A stretch of DNA of 64,000 nucleotides from Lutibacter sp. HS1-25 (GCF_004121075.1 NZ_RHLN01000157.1:1-64000); one strand, 5' to 3'. Positions 26,419-35,873 are shown, counted from the stretch's first letter. A program made the numbers and translations. Notes: generated from the letters alone by a model not told the origin.

Positions 26419-27213
26419 CTATAAATTTCCTTTTAAAACCAATAAAGGAATTCTACTATCAAAATCTTCTTTTTTAATGCTATCAGATTCTAACAATCTA
26501 TTTAAAAAACCTCTTTTATTTCTAATTACACATAAAATATTTGGGTTAACTTGATTTAAATATTCTAAAACACCGTGAAATACAGTTGCATTTTCAGAGT
26601 AAATAATTTCATCACCAATGGCTTTAAAATCTTCATGAAGTACATTGTCTTCAGGGTCATTTTTAGGTGTAATAATATGAATTAAGCTAATTTTTGAATT
26701 AAATAATTTGCTAATATGTGATAAAGGATCTAAGATATTGTCATGATTTAACAAGCCAGATCTTACACCTAACATTACTCTTTCTATAGGTTCAAACTTA
26801 AATCCTTTAGGTACAATAATCATTGGGATATCAGTTTTTTTAACAAAACTCCCTGTAATTGGCCCTAAATATAAAGTCGAATCTTTAGTAACTGGTTTGG
26901 CTGAAGCAATAATTAAATCGATACTTAATTCTTTTTCTAATACAGAAATGCTGTCTAAAATGTTTCCTTTAATGGTTATTTTAGTAATGTCAACATTTTT
27001 AATGTCAACTTTTTCCATGATTTCAGCCAGTTCCATTTTTCCTTTTTTGGCTAAAACATCGTTCACATTTTTTAATGAAGCTCCTATTCTTGGAACTCCG
27101 TATGCTTGCACTACAAAAATTTTACTTCCTGAAACAGTGGCAAAATCTATAGCGTATTGCAATGTAGAAACTGCTGTTTTTCTACTCCCTAAAGGCACTA
27201 ATATGTTTTTCAT
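26419..27213 (-). CDS. Universal stress protein, tandem Usp domains
   Basis: 264 residues with two Usp-type domains. The first starts MKNILVPLGSRKTAVSTLQYAIDFA and ends near ITGSFVKKTDIPMIIVP; the second starts ERVMLGVRSGLLN and ends near the C-terminal IPLLVLKG. The G-2x-G-9x-G ATP-binding signature is only partly recognisable (GPITGSF). The role is general stress or energy starvation signalling; the precise function is unknown. It follows ahcY by 30 bases on the same strand and may be co-transcribed. Confidence 0.88.
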   Translation of the reverse strand: MKNILVPLGSRKTAVSTLQYAIDFATVSGSKIFVVQAYGVPRIGASLKNVNDVLAKKGKMELAEIMEKVDIKNVDITKITIKGNILDSISVLEKELSIDLIIASAKPVTKDSTLYLGPITGSFVKKTDIPMIIVPKGFKFEPIERVMLGVRSGLLNHDNILDPLSHISKLFNSKISLIHIITPKNDPEDNVLHEDFKAIGDEIIYSENATVFHGVLEYLNQVNPNILCVIRNKRGFLNRLLESDSIKKEDFDSRIPLLVLKGNL

Positions 27214-27243
27214 TAAATAGTTTATAAGTATTAATTATAAATT

Positions 27244-28560
27244 TTAATATCTATAATATTCTGGTTTAAAAGGACCTTCAACTTCAACACCAATATATTT
27301 TGCTTGATCTTCGCGTAAAGTTTCCAATTCAACACCAATTTTGGCTAAGTGTAAACGCGCTACTTTTTCATCTAAAATTTTTGGCAACATGTAAACTTCA
27401 TTTTTATAAGCTTCATTGTTATTCCATAATTCTAATTGTGCCAATGTTTGATTTGTAAATGAGTTACTCATTACAAAACTTGGGTGCCCTGTTGCACAAC
27501 CTAAATTTACCAAACGACCTTCAGCTAAAATAATAATTTCATTTTTACCTACAGTATATTTATCAACTTGAGGTTTGATTTCAACTTTTGAAGCACCATA
27601 ATTTTTATTCAACCAAGCCATGTCAATTTCATTGTCAAAATGACCAATATTACAAACAATTGTTTTGTCTTTCATTGCTTGAAAATGACGAGCCTGAACA
27701 ATATCTTTGTTACCTGTAGTTGTTATAATAATGTCAGCATTTCCAACAACCGTTTCTAAACGTTTTACTTCAAAACCATCCATTGCAGCTTGTAATGCAC
27801 AAATAGGGTCAATTTCAGTAACAGTAACAATAGATCCAGCTCCTTTAAAAGATGCTGCAGTACCTTTACCTACATCACCATAACCGCAAACAACAACACG
27901 TTTACCTGCTAACATAATATCAGTTGCACGTCTAATTGCATCTACAGCACTTTCTCTACATCCGTACTTGTTATCAAATTTAGATTTTGTAACAGAGTCG
28001 TTTACATTTATTGCTGGCATTGGCAATGTTCCTGCTTTTACACGGTCGTATAAACGGTGAACACCTGTTGTGGTTTCTTCACTTAAACCTTTAATTCCTG
28101 CAGCTAATTCAGGATAACGATCTAATACCATATTTGTTAAATCACCACCGTCATCTAAAATTAAATTCAGCGGTTTTTTGTCTTCACCAAAAAACAAAGT
28201 TTGCTCAATACACCAGTCAAATTCTTCTTCATTCATACCTTTCCAAGCGTATACTGAAATTCCAGCAGCAGCAATTGCAGCAGCAGCCTGATCTTGAGTA
28301 GAAAATATATTACAAGAACTCCATGTAACTTCAGCACCCAAATCAACCAATGTTTCAATTAAAACAGCAGTTTGAATAGTCATGTGTAAACAACCAGCAA
28401 TTCTAGCACCAGCCAAAGGTTTTTGCCCTTTAAACTCTTCTCTTAAACTCATTAAACCTGGCATCTCTGCTTCAGCTAACTCAATTTCTTTACGTCCCCA
28501 ATCTGCAAGGTTTATATCTTTTACCTTATATTTTACGTAAGTTGATGTTTCTGTACTCAT
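27244..28560 (-). CDS. ahcY: Adenosylhomocysteinase
   Basis: 438 residues. It hydrolyses S-adenosylhomocysteine to adenosine and homocysteine in the activated-methyl cycle. Marks include [16 protein letters not shown] (substrate site), the Asp/Lys-rich [18 protein letters not shown], the NAD-binding glycine motif [12 protein letters not shown], and the C-terminal [18 protein letters not shown], which ends in the conserved Lys/Tyr dinucleotide-capping region. It is transcribed divergently from the phosphopantetheinyl transferase operon. Confidence 0.97.
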   Translation of the reverse strand: MSTETSTYVKYKVKDINLADWGRKEIELAEAEMPGLMSLREEFKGQKPLAGARIAGCLHMTIQTAVLIETLVDLGAEVTWSSCNIFSTQDQAAAAIAAAGISVYAWKGMNEEEFDWCIEQTLFFGEDKKPLNLILDDGGDLTNMVLDRYPELAAGIKGLSEETTTGVHRLYDRVKAGTLPMPAINVNDSVTKSKFDNKYGCRESAVDAIRRATDIMLAGKRVVVCGYGDVGKGTAASFKGAGSIVTVTEIDPICALQAAMDGFEVKRLETVVGNADIIITTTGNKDIVQARHFQAMKDKTIVCNIGHFDNEIDMAWLNKNYGASKVEIKPQVDKYTVGKNEIIILAEGRLVNLGCATGHPSFVMSNSFTNQTLAQLELWNNNEAYKNEVYMLPKILDEKVARLHLAKIGVELETLREDQAKYIGVEVEGPFKPEYYRY

Positions 28561-28570
28561 AATTATTAAA

Positions 28571-28626
28571 TTTGTTTTTTAATTTTAAGCAATTAATTAC
28601 TTTTGATTTTAGTCGTTGCAAAAGTA
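28571..28626. promoter_or_regulatory. Divergent promoters between ahcY and the PPTase operon
   Basis: On the plus strand TTTG (28571-28574) and TACTTTTG (28598-28605) form a plausible Bacteroidetes promoter with a 23-base spacer for the rightward operon. On the minus strand TACTTTTG (28619-28626) serves ahcY, though no clear -33 TTG is seen at the expected distance. Confidence 0.5.
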
Positions 28627-28648
28627 CAAAATAGATTTGAGAAACTAA

Positions 28649-29287
28649 ATGCCTTTATATAAAACCATTAAACCAAATAGTTGCACTTGTATTTATGTGT
28701 GGAAAATTGATGATTCATTTGATGAATTAGCCTCAGAAATTGCAATGACAAACAGAAGTCAGCAGCGCTTGTTTTCTATGAAAAGTGAAATACATAAACG
28801 TGGTTTTATTGGTGTACGACATTTGTTGAAAGAAGCTGGTTATACCGATTTTGATTTGTATTATAACGGAAATGGAAAACCGCACTTAACCAACGGAAAA
28901 CATATTTCTATAACGCACTCTTTTACCTTTGCAGCCATTGCTATTAGTGATAATGAAGTAGGTATTGATATTGAAAAAAATAGGGAAAAGATTAAAATTA
29001 TTCAGCATAAATTTGTCAATTTTGAAAGTGGATTTATTCATAAAGACGACGATTATATTCAGCAATTAACCGTTATTTGGGGTGCTAAAGAAAGTTTGTA
29101 TAAAATTTATCCGCACGGTGGCCTGACTTTTAAAAATGATATTGATATCGATTCTTTTCAAATGGCAAACAAAAAAACAACAGGAATTATTAAAGTGAAA
29201 GATTGGAACAAAAAATACGATATTGGTTTTGAACAACTAGAGAATTTTACCTTAGTTTATGCTTTAGAACCTGTTAATAATGATTAA
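28649..29287 (+). CDS. 4'-phosphopantetheinyl transferase superfamily protein
   Basis: 212 residues with the Sfp/AcpS-type motifs ISITHSFTFAAIAIS, GIDIE (Mg-binding acidic pair) and WGAKESLYK. It transfers phosphopantetheine from CoA to carrier proteins. Sfp-type enzymes usually serve secondary metabolism, but in flavobacteria one like this may activate the fatty-acid ACP. It is the first gene of a tightly overlapping five-gene operon (8-base overlap with the next). Confidence 0.88.
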   Translation: MPLYKTIKPNSCTCIYVWKIDDSFDELASEIAMTNRSQQRLFSMKSEIHKRGFIGVRHLLKEAGYTDFDLYYNGNGKPHLTNGKHISITHSFTFAAIAISDNEVGIDIEKNREKIKIIQHKFVNFESGFIHKDDDYIQQLTVIWGAKESLYKIYPHGGLTFKNDIDIDSFQMANKKTTGIIKVKDWNKKYDIGFEQLENFTLVYALEPVNND

Positions 29288-29990
29288 ATCTGTTTTAGAA
29301 TTTATACAAAACGCTTCAAAAAAAGGTGAAAAATTATTGGCGATTTTATTAGATCCCGATAAAACTTCGGTGGAAGAAATTCCAGCTATTTCAAAAAGAA
29401 TAGAATCTTTAAATGCACATTTTATTTTTGTAGGTGGAAGCTTTGTAGCACCTGGAATTACAGATATTTTTGTTCAAAAATTAAAAGAAAATACACAAAT
29501 TAAAGTGATTTTGTTTCCGGGAGATTACTCACAAGTCACAAACAATGCTGATGCTTTGCTTTTTTTATCACTGCTTTCGGGTAGAAATCCCGAATATTTA
29601 ATAGAACAACAAATAAAAGCGGTTCCTTTTTTAAAAAATTCGACTTTAGAAATTATTCCAACAGGTTATATTTTAATTGATGGTGGTACAAATTCATCAG
29701 TTTTAAAAGTGAGTAAAACAAGACCTATTTCACAAAATAATATAGAATTGGCCGTTTCCACAGCTGTTGCTGGTATGTACAAAGGCAAACAATTGATTTA
29801 TTTAGAAGCTGGTAGTGGAGCAAAAACAGTTGTTAATGCTCAATTAATTTCAGAAGTTAAAAAAAATATCACTATTCCGTTAATTGTGGGTGGTGGAATA
29901 AGATCAAAAGAACAATTAAATACTGCTTATAAAAATGGTGCCGATTTGGTGGTAATAGGCACTGCTTTTGAAAATAATATTGAAATATGA
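29280..29990 (+). CDS. Geranylgeranylglyceryl phosphate synthase family protein (bacterial GGGPS)
   Basis: 236 residues, a TIM-barrel prenyltransferase. LLAILLDPDKTS carries the Mg/phosphate aspartates, IFVGGSFVAPGI and IPLIVGGGIRSKEQLN are glycerol-phosphate and phosphate loops, and IPTGYILIDGG lies at the prenyl-binding face. It joins sn-glycerol-1-phosphate to a polyprenyl diphosphate, the first ether-lipid step in archaea. Homologues in Flavobacteria are known, with a role not well settled. The mevalonate genes at 45-47 kb could supply the prenyl precursor. Its stop overlaps the PnuC start by ATGA. Confidence 0.9.
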   Translation: MIKSVLEFIQNASKKGEKLLAILLDPDKTSVEEIPAISKRIESLNAHFIFVGGSFVAPGITDIFVQKLKENTQIKVILFPGDYSQVTNNADALLFLSLLSGRNPEYLIEQQIKAVPFLKNSTLEIIPTGYILIDGGTNSSVLKVSKTRPISQNNIELAVSTAVAGMYKGKQLIYLEAGSGAKTVVNAQLISEVKKNITIPLIVGGGIRSKEQLNTAYKNGADLVVIGTAFENNIEI

Positions 29991-30610
29991 ATGATGTAAT
30001 TGAAGCTCTTTTTGGCCAATATAGCGGCTATGAAACAATAGATATCGCACTTGAAATAATTGCAATATTGTTTGGTTTTTTATCTGTATGGTATTCAAAA
30101 AACAACAAAATTTGGGTGTATCCAACCGGTATGGTTAGTACCTTAATTTTTGTGTATTTATTGTTGAAATGGGGATTGTTGGGCGATATGCTTATCAATG
30201 CCTACTATTTTATAATGAGTATTTATGGATGGTATATTTGGACTCGAAAAGTAGATGCTACCCATCATACACCAATTTCAAGAACCACAAAAAAAGAAAA
30301 ACAAACTTCAGTAATTATATTTATATTAACCTTGGTTTTTGTTTTTATAGTGTATCAAAGTTTCGATAAATGGAATAGTTGGGTAGCTTATGTTGATACC
30401 ATAACTACAGCCATATTTTTTGTGGGTATGTGGTTAATGGCAAAACGAAAAATTGAAAACTGGATTTATTGGATAGTTGGTGATATTATATCAATTCCAT
30501 TGTATTTTTACAAAGGATTTACGTTTACAAGCTTTCAATATCTTATCTTTACAATTATAGCTGTTTATGGCTATTTAGAATGGAAAAAAATCTTAATCAA
30601 CAATCAGTAA
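29987..30610 (+). CDS. pnuC: PnuC-family vitamin transporter
   Basis: 207 residues and about seven membrane helices, with the internal 3+1+3 repeat of the SWEET-like PnuC fold (WVYPTGMVSTLIFVYLLLKW and WIYWIVGDIISIPLYFYKG). PnuC members facilitate diffusion of nicotinamide riboside, trapped by a downstream kinase, and the next gene is a NadR-like riboside kinase. The related PnuT subgroup carries thiamine, and a TPP-riboswitch-controlled receptor lies 1.2 kb downstream, so thiamine is an alternative. The 31-base overlap with the kinase indicates coupled translation. Confidence 0.85.
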   Translation: MNDVIEALFGQYSGYETIDIALEIIAILFGFLSVWYSKNNKIWVYPTGMVSTLIFVYLLLKWGLLGDMLINAYYFIMSIYGWYIWTRKVDATHHTPISRTTKKEKQTSVIIFILTLVFVFIVYQSFDKWNSWVAYVDTITTAIFFVGMWLMAKRKIENWIYWIVGDIISIPLYFYKGFTFTSFQYLIFTIIAVYGYLEWKKILINNQ

Positions 30611-31173
30611 ATATAGTACGAATTGTTTTGTTTGGGCCAGAAAGTACTGGTAAAACAACACTATCTCGTCTTTTAGCACGCCATTACAATACAGTTTGGG
30701 TGCGTGAGTTTGCTCGTGAATATTTACAGGAAAAATGGAATAATGAACGTAAAACCTGTGAAAGTTCTGATTTAATTCCCATTGCTATTGGGCAAATGAA
30801 ATTAGAAAATGAATTGGTGCAAAAAGCAGATAGATTGCTAATTTGTGATACCGATTTGTTAGAAACCAAAGTGTATTCTGAAGAGTATTATGGCGGTTTT
30901 GTTGATGCTGATTTAGAAAAAGCAGCCATTGAAAATAAGTACGATTTGTATTTATTAACTTATATTGATACACCTTGGGATGAAGATGATATTAGAGACC
31001 GACCAGAGTTGCGTATTGAAATGTTTAATGCTTTTGAAAATGCACTCAAAAAATACAATCGTCCCTATATTTTATTAAAAGGTGAAAAAGATTTTAGATT
31101 AGAAACAGCTATAAATGCCATTGATGAAATTTTAAAATCAAAGCCTAATTTACAAAGATTTTCAAAAAAATGA
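30580..31173 (+). CDS. NadR-like P-loop kinase (ribosylnicotinamide kinase type)
   Basis: 197 residues with Walker A GPESTGKTT, the VREFAREYL segment, CDTDLLETKVYSEEYYG (metal/Walker B region) and DTPWDEDDIRDRP. This is the C-terminal kinase domain of NadR without the NMN adenylyltransferase or HTH domains. It would phosphorylate nicotinamide riboside to NMN and trap what PnuC imports. If PnuC carries thiamine instead, a vitamin kinase role is conceivable. It overlaps genes on both sides. Confidence 0.82.
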   Translation: MEKNLNQQSVNIVRIVLFGPESTGKTTLSRLLARHYNTVWVREFAREYLQEKWNNERKTCESSDLIPIAIGQMKLENELVQKADRLLICDTDLLETKVYSEEYYGGFVDADLEKAAIENKYDLYLLTYIDTPWDEDDIRDRPELRIEMFNAFENALKKYNRPYILLKGEKDFRLETAINAIDEILKSKPNLQRFSKK

Positions 31174-31574
31174 TTGCTGAAAACCTCATAAAAGAATTAA
31201 AATTTAAAACTGTTAGAAGTGGTGGTGCTGGCGGACAACATGTAAACAAAGTTTCTTCAAAAGTTGAACTAATTTTTGACCTTCAAAATTCTGTTGAATT
31301 GTCTTCCGAAGAAAAAGAATTGCTACTAAAAAACCTTCAAAATAAACTTACCAAAGAACAGGTTTTATTGTTAAATTGTGACGAAAGTCGCAGTCAGCAT
31401 AAAAATAAAGAAATTGTAATTGACCGATTTTTACAAATTATTGCCAACGGATTAAAAGTTCAAAAAAAGCGAAAAGCATCAAAGCCAACCAAATCTAGCA
31501 TTCAAAAGCGCTTGGATAAAAAGAAAAAACAGGCTTACAAAAAGGCTTTTCGTTCTAAACCAAAATTAGAATAA
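31170..31574 (+). CDS. arfB: ArfB/YaeJ-type peptidyl-tRNA hydrolase (ribosome rescue)
   Basis: 134 residues: a class-I release-factor catalytic domain with GGQ (21-23, context RSGGAGGQHVNKVSSKVEL) and a basic C-terminal tail (KKRKASKPTKSSIQKRLDKK) that enters the empty mRNA channel of stalled ribosomes. No codon-recognition domain, so it is a rescue factor rather than RF1/RF2. Last gene of the operon; starts in an ATGA overlap. Confidence 0.93.
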   Translation: MIAENLIKELKFKTVRSGGAGGQHVNKVSSKVELIFDLQNSVELSSEEKELLLKNLQNKLTKEQVLLLNCDESRSQHKNKEIVIDRFLQIIANGLKVQKKRKASKPTKSSIQKRLDKKKKQAYKKAFRSKPKLE

Positions 31575-31606
31575 ATTTTTTATTTTTTTATTAAAATCTT
31601 ATTTCC

Positions 31607-31614
31607 TAAGTTTG
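31607..31614 (+). promoter_or_regulatory. -7 element for the TPP-riboswitch transcript
   Basis: TAAGTTTG matches TAnnTTTG and would start transcription a few bases before the riboswitch. No good -33 TTG is seen. Confidence 0.45.
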
Positions 31615-31623
31615 CCACGTCTC

Positions 31624-31692
31624 AAAAGGGGTGCCTATAACGGCTGAGATCAAACCCATTGAACCTGAACAGGTAATGCTGTTAAGGGAAAC
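31624..31692 (+). promoter_or_regulatory. TPP riboswitch (THI element)
   Basis: The conserved core is clear: GGGGTGCC (31628-31635), GGCTGAGAT (31642-31650), ACCC and GAACCTGAACAGGTAATGCT (31661-31680), then AAGGGAA. It is followed by an AT-rich hairpin, GTTTTAAC...GTTAAAAC (31693-31717), that could act in the expression platform. It should lower expression of the TonB-dependent receptor downstream when thiamine pyrophosphate is abundant. Confidence 0.95.
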
Positions 31693-31786
31693 GTTTTAAC
31701 AAAAAGTTTGTTAAAACACAATACTAATAATTATTCAAATCATCGATTAATTACCTCTTTTTAAATCGTTTTATTTTATAAAAAAG

Positions 31787-34171
31787 ATGAAACCATTTTT
31801 AAAATCAAAATTTAACAAAGTAACATTTTTAGTCACTTTATTTATCATTGCTTTTGCTTCAAACGCAAATGCACAAAATTTTTACACACTTTCTGGTAAA
31901 GTAGTTGACGGTGTAAATTCGGTTGAAGGTGCTTCAGTAGTTTTAAAAGGAACTAAAACTGGAGTTTCTACAGATGCAGATGGAAATTTTTCATTCAATC
32001 TAAAAAAAGGAACTTACACTTTGCAGGTAAGCTTTATGAGTGCGCCAAAAGAAGTTAAAGTACAACTAAACAAAGATGTTTTAATTAATGTTGATTTATC
32101 TGATAGTTTTGAAAGTTTAGATGAAGTTTTAGTGTCTGCAGTTCGAGTAAAATCAGGCGCTCCAGTAACTTTTAGCAACGTAAGCAAAGAAGAAATTAAA
32201 GACCGAAATTTAGGTCAGGATATTCCAATTTTATTAAACTATTTACCTTCAGTTGTAACGACTTCAGATGCTGGTGCAGGTGTTGGATACACAGGGATTA
32301 GAGTGCGTGGTAGTGATGCAACTAGAGTAAATGTAACTATCAACGGTATTCCTTACAACGATGCAGAAAGCCAAGGTACTTTTTGGGTTAATATGCCCGA
32401 TTTCGCTTCTTCAACAGAGAGTTTACAATTACAACGTGGTGTAGGAACTTCAACCAATGGTTCTGGTGCATTTGGAGCTAGTTTAAACTTGTTAACCGAT
32501 GCCGTTTCTGAAGATGCTTTTGGAGAATTAAGTGGTTCAGTTGGTTCTTTTAATACCACAAAAATTACGGGAAAATTTAGCACAGGTTTGTTAAATGACC
32601 ATATAGAAATTTCAGGAAGAGTCTCAAAAATTGATTCTGACGGATATATTGACAGGGCTTACTCAGACCTTTCTTCTTACTTTCTACAAGCTGCTTATGT
32701 TGATGACAATACGTTAATTAAAGCCATTACTTTTGGTGGTCACGAAAAAACTTATCAGTCTTGGTACGGTGTAACCAAAGAAGAAATGGAAGAGTTTGGA
32801 AGAACTTACAATCCGTATACGTATGAAAATGAAGTTGACAATTACAATCAAGATCATTACCAATTGCATTGGAATGAAACTATTTCTGAAAACTGGTCTA
32901 CAAACATTGCTTTTAACTACACCAAAGGAAAAGGGTATTTTGAGCAGTTTAAAGATGGTGAAGATTTTGCAGATTACGATCTTACTCCAATTGTTATTGG
33001 TGGAGAAACTATTGATGAAACCGACTTAATTAGAAGACGTTGGTTAGACAATGATTTTTATGTTTTTAATGCGAATGCAACTTATACTAATACCAATTAC
33101 AATGTGATTTTTGGAGGATCTGTTAGTAGTTATACTGGAGATCATTTTGGTGAAATTATTTGGGCTGAGTATGCTAGTAATTCTGAAATAAGAGACAGGT
33201 ATTATGAAAGTGAAACTCAAAAAACAGATTCAAATATTTTTGCGAAACTAGATTACAAATTTAGTGAAGCTTGGTCTTTATTTGTTGACTTGCAAGGTCG
33301 TTTTATTTCTTTTGAAACCAATGGATTAACGTCTGATAGAACACCAATAAATGTTGACGAAAATTATTCGTTCTTCAATCCAAAAGCAGGTGTAACTTAT
33401 CAAATAAATGGATACAATGGTTTGTATTTGTCGTATGCCAAAGCAAGCAGAGAACCAAATAGAAACGATTTTGAGAATGGTATTTCTAAATCTGAAAAGC
33501 TTAACGATTTTGAATTGGGTTGGAGAATTAACAAAGAAACTTTTAAAATTAATAGTAACATTTATTATATGTTATACAAAGATCAATTGGTGTTAACAGG
33601 TGCAATTGATGATGTTGGTTCTCCTATTAGAGCTACTAGTGATAAAAGCTACCGTTTAGGATTAGAAATTGATGCTGCAGTAAAAATTTCAAATAAGTTT
33701 AGTGTATTGCCTAACGTAGCCATTAGCAGCAATAAAAACATTGATTTTCCTGCTTATTTAGATGGTGAAGAGCTTATACTTAAAAGCACAAACATTGCAT
33801 TTTCTCCTAATTTTATTGCAGGAAACAACCTGGTATACCAACCAATTTCAAACCTTAAATTATCATTGTTATCTAAATTTGTTGGTGAGCAGTATATGGG
33901 AAATATTGATGCCGAAAACTCAAAGTTAGACAGCTATTTTGTAAACGATTTAAATGTTTCTTATGAAATTACACCAAATAAAATTGCAAAATCTATTCGT
34001 TTTGATTTGTTAGTAAATAACATTTTTAATGCTGAATATATTTCAAATGGATATTACTATACGTATGATGATGATTGGTCTGTACCTGGTGAAGTAACTA
34101 CTTTAGATGGTGCTGGTTATTATCCACAAGCAACTATTAACTTTTTACTAGGAGCTACCGTACGTTTTTAA
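31787..34171 (+). CDS. TonB-dependent receptor, probable thiamine (or precursor) receptor
   Basis: 794 residues. Signal peptide to about residue 30 (ends ANAQ), a carboxypeptidase-regulatory-like domain (~32-110, GKVVDGVNSVEGASVVLKGT), plug (~125-240, e.g. TGIRVRGSDATRVNVTINGI), and a 22-strand barrel ending in the outer-membrane signature LLGATVRF with terminal Phe. It lacks a SusD partner. The TPP riboswitch in its leader indicates the cargo is thiamine or a thiamine phosphate/precursor, as for the riboswitch-controlled outer-membrane receptors of other Bacteroidetes. A terminator follows. Confidence 0.92.
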   Translation: MKPFLKSKFNKVTFLVTLFIIAFASNANAQNFYTLSGKVVDGVNSVEGASVVLKGTKTGVSTDADGNFSFNLKKGTYTLQVSFMSAPKEVKVQLNKDVLINVDLSDSFESLDEVLVSAVRVKSGAPVTFSNVSKEEIKDRNLGQDIPILLNYLPSVVTTSDAGAGVGYTGIRVRGSDATRVNVTINGIPYNDAESQGTFWVNMPDFASSTESLQLQRGVGTSTNGSGAFGASLNLLTDAVSEDAFGELSGSVGSFNTTKITGKFSTGLLNDHIEISGRVSKIDSDGYIDRAYSDLSSYFLQAAYVDDNTLIKAITFGGHEKTYQSWYGVTKEEMEEFGRTYNPYTYENEVDNYNQDHYQLHWNETISENWSTNIAFNYTKGKGYFEQFKDGEDFADYDLTPIVIGGETIDETDLIRRRWLDNDFYVFNANATYTNTNYNVIFGGSVSSYTGDHFGEIIWAEYASNSEIRDRYYESETQKTDSNIFAKLDYKFSEAWSLFVDLQGRFISFETNGLTSDRTPINVDENYSFFNPKAGVTYQINGYNGLYLSYAKASREPNRNDFENGISKSEKLNDFELGWRINKETFKINSNIYYMLYKDQLVLTGAIDDVGSPIRATSDKSYRLGLEIDAAVKISNKFSVLPNVAISSNKNIDFPAYLDGEELILKSTNIAFSPNFIAGNNLVYQPISNLKLSLLSKFVGEQYMGNIDAENSKLDSYFVNDLNVSYEITPNKIAKSIRFDLLVNNIFNAEYISNGYYYTYDDDWSVPGEVTTLDGAGYYPQATINFLLGATVRF

Positions 34172-34191
34172 AACGCAATAAACACATTTTT

Positions 34192-34237
34192 AAACCTCAT
34201 ATAGTTGCTTTAAGCTACTTTATGAGGTTTTTTTTTA
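34192..34237 (+). terminator. Intrinsic terminator after the TonB receptor
   Basis: AAACCTCATA (34192-34201) pairs with TATGAGGTTT (34221-34230), followed by a T-run. The stem is 10 bp with a partly structured loop. Confidence 0.88.
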
Positions 34238-34289
34238 GACAGTTAAATAGTTAATAATTGGTAAGTGTATCTTTTAAAAAAGTGACAAA

Positions 34290-34577
34290 CTAAATAATCA
34301 CATCACACTCAAAAGTTTCATATTTTTTATCAATTACCAATTTTCTGTGTTCTCTAAACAATCGGTATTCTTTAGATTTTTCTAATTTTAGACGATCCTC
34401 TTTTGAATTCCAGTATTCAACCAAAAAAAAGCGATCCTGTTCATTCCTGTCTTTAAAAATATGAAAATGATCTAATCCTGCAGGTTTGGCTTCGGTTAAT
34501 TCCTCAAAATTTTGTAATTCAACAAATGAAATACCTTCGCCTTCTTTTACTTTAAATGAGACTATATAGGTGTACAT
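34290..34577 (-). CDS. Antibiotic biosynthesis monooxygenase (ABM)-fold protein
   Basis: 95 residues matching a ferredoxin-like ABM domain: YIVSFKVKEGEG, a helix around SFVELQNFEELTEAKPAG, HFHIFKDRNEQDRFFLVEYWNSKEDRLKLEKSKEYRLF. Such proteins are small dimers, variously quinol monooxygenases or of unknown role. It lies alone on the minus strand between the receptor and hemW. Substrate unknown. Confidence 0.75.
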   Translation of the reverse strand: MYTYIVSFKVKEGEGISFVELQNFEELTEAKPAGLDHFHIFKDRNEQDRFFLVEYWNSKEDRLKLEKSKEYRLFREHRKLVIDKKYETFECDVII

Positions 34578-34692
34578 GTTGGTATGGTTTTACTCAAATT
34601 TACAATTCTATTTTTGTAAAAATGGTAACTTAAATCAGTTTTTCAGTTTTTTTTAAATAAAAGTGTAATTTTAAACAAAATAATTTATAAGA

Positions 34693-35829
34693 TTGGCTGG
34701 AATTTATATACATATACCGTTCTGTAAACAAGCATGTTACTATTGCGATTTTCATTTTTCTACTTCTTTAAAACACAAAGAAGCACTGTTAAATGCAATT
34801 GTAAACGAATTGATTTTGCGCAAAAGCGAATTTAAGCAACAAAAAATAGAAACTATTTATTTTGGTGGTGGTACGCCATCGTTGTTAACTGTTATTGAAA
34901 TTCAAACTTTATTAAATACAGTTTATCAAAATTATACGGTAGTTTCAAATCCTGAAATTACGTTGGAAGCCAATCCAGATGATTTATCTGAAGAAAAAAT
35001 TATTGAACTTTCTAAAACACCAATCAACCGATTGAGTATTGGAATTCAATCTTTTTTTGAAGACGATTTAAAATTTATGAATCGCGCACACTCAGCCGAA
35101 GAGTCAAAAAAATGTTTGACAGTTGCTACGCAGTATTTCGACAATATTACCATCGATTTAATTTACGGAGTACCAAATATGTCTTCTGAAAAATGGAAAA
35201 AAAACCTGCAAATTGCATTTGAATTTGGTGTGCCGCATATTTCGAGTTACGCTTTAACGGTTGAAGAAAAAACAGCTTTGGCTAATTTTATAAAAAAAGG
35301 AAAATTACCAGCAGTTGATGAAGAACTGGCTTTAGCGCATTTTGAGATTTTGGTTGCTGAAACTGAAAAACAAGGCTTTGTACAGTACGAAATTTCTAAT
35401 TTTGGCAAACCAGCTTATTTTTCAAAGCACAATATGTCTTATTGGTTGGGCAAAAAATATTTAGGTGTTGGTCCGTCAGCGCATTCGTTTAACGGTGATA
35501 AGCGCAGTTGGAATATTTCAAACAATACAAAATATACCAAATCAATTACTGAAAAAATATTGCCAAATACCGTTGAAACTTTGTCGGTTGAAAATAGATT
35601 TAACGAATATATTATGACAGGTTTACGAACCATTTGGGGCGTTTCACTTGCTAAAATAGAGCGTGAATTTGATGTTGAAATTCTGCGGCAATTTATTAAA
35701 AACACCAATCCGTTTATCAAAAAAGGGTTGCTTAAAATTGAAGAAAATACTTCAGAAAAATTTTTAATCACCACCAAAAAAGGTAAATTTTTAGCTGATG
35801 GTATTGCCAGTGATTTGTTTATAATTTAA
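34693..35829 (+). CDS. hemW: HemW, radical SAM haem chaperone (coproporphyrinogen oxidase-like)
   Basis: 378 residues. Radical-SAM cysteines Cys11, Cys15, Cys18 in PFCKQACYYCDFHF bind the 4Fe-4S cluster; TIYFGGGTPSLL and the HemN C-terminal domain (YEISNFGKPAYFSKHNMSYW) follow. The Cx3Cx2C without the extra HemN-specific N-terminal region marks it as HemW, which delivers haem to respiratory enzymes, rather than the true oxygen-independent oxidase. The start is a TTG at 34693, kept because family members begin MAGIYIHIPFC exactly there. Confidence 0.88.
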   Translation: MAGIYIHIPFCKQACYYCDFHFSTSLKHKEALLNAIVNELILRKSEFKQQKIETIYFGGGTPSLLTVIEIQTLLNTVYQNYTVVSNPEITLEANPDDLSEEKIIELSKTPINRLSIGIQSFFEDDLKFMNRAHSAEESKKCLTVATQYFDNITIDLIYGVPNMSSEKWKKNLQIAFEFGVPHISSYALTVEEKTALANFIKKGKLPAVDEELALAHFEILVAETEKQGFVQYEISNFGKPAYFSKHNMSYWLGKKYLGVGPSAHSFNGDKRSWNISNNTKYTKSITEKILPNTVETLSVENRFNEYIMTGLRTIWGVSLAKIEREFDVEILRQFIKNTNPFIKKGLLKIEENTSEKFLITTKKGKFLADGIASDLFII

Positions 35830-35873
35830 TTTTTATTGTACTATTTTATATATATATTTGTAACCAATGTGTA

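Noticed and set aside
30580-31173. Full-length NadR (regulator plus NMN adenylyltransferase plus kinase)
   Set aside because: Only the kinase domain is present; no HTH or nucleotidyltransferase HxGH motif is seen.
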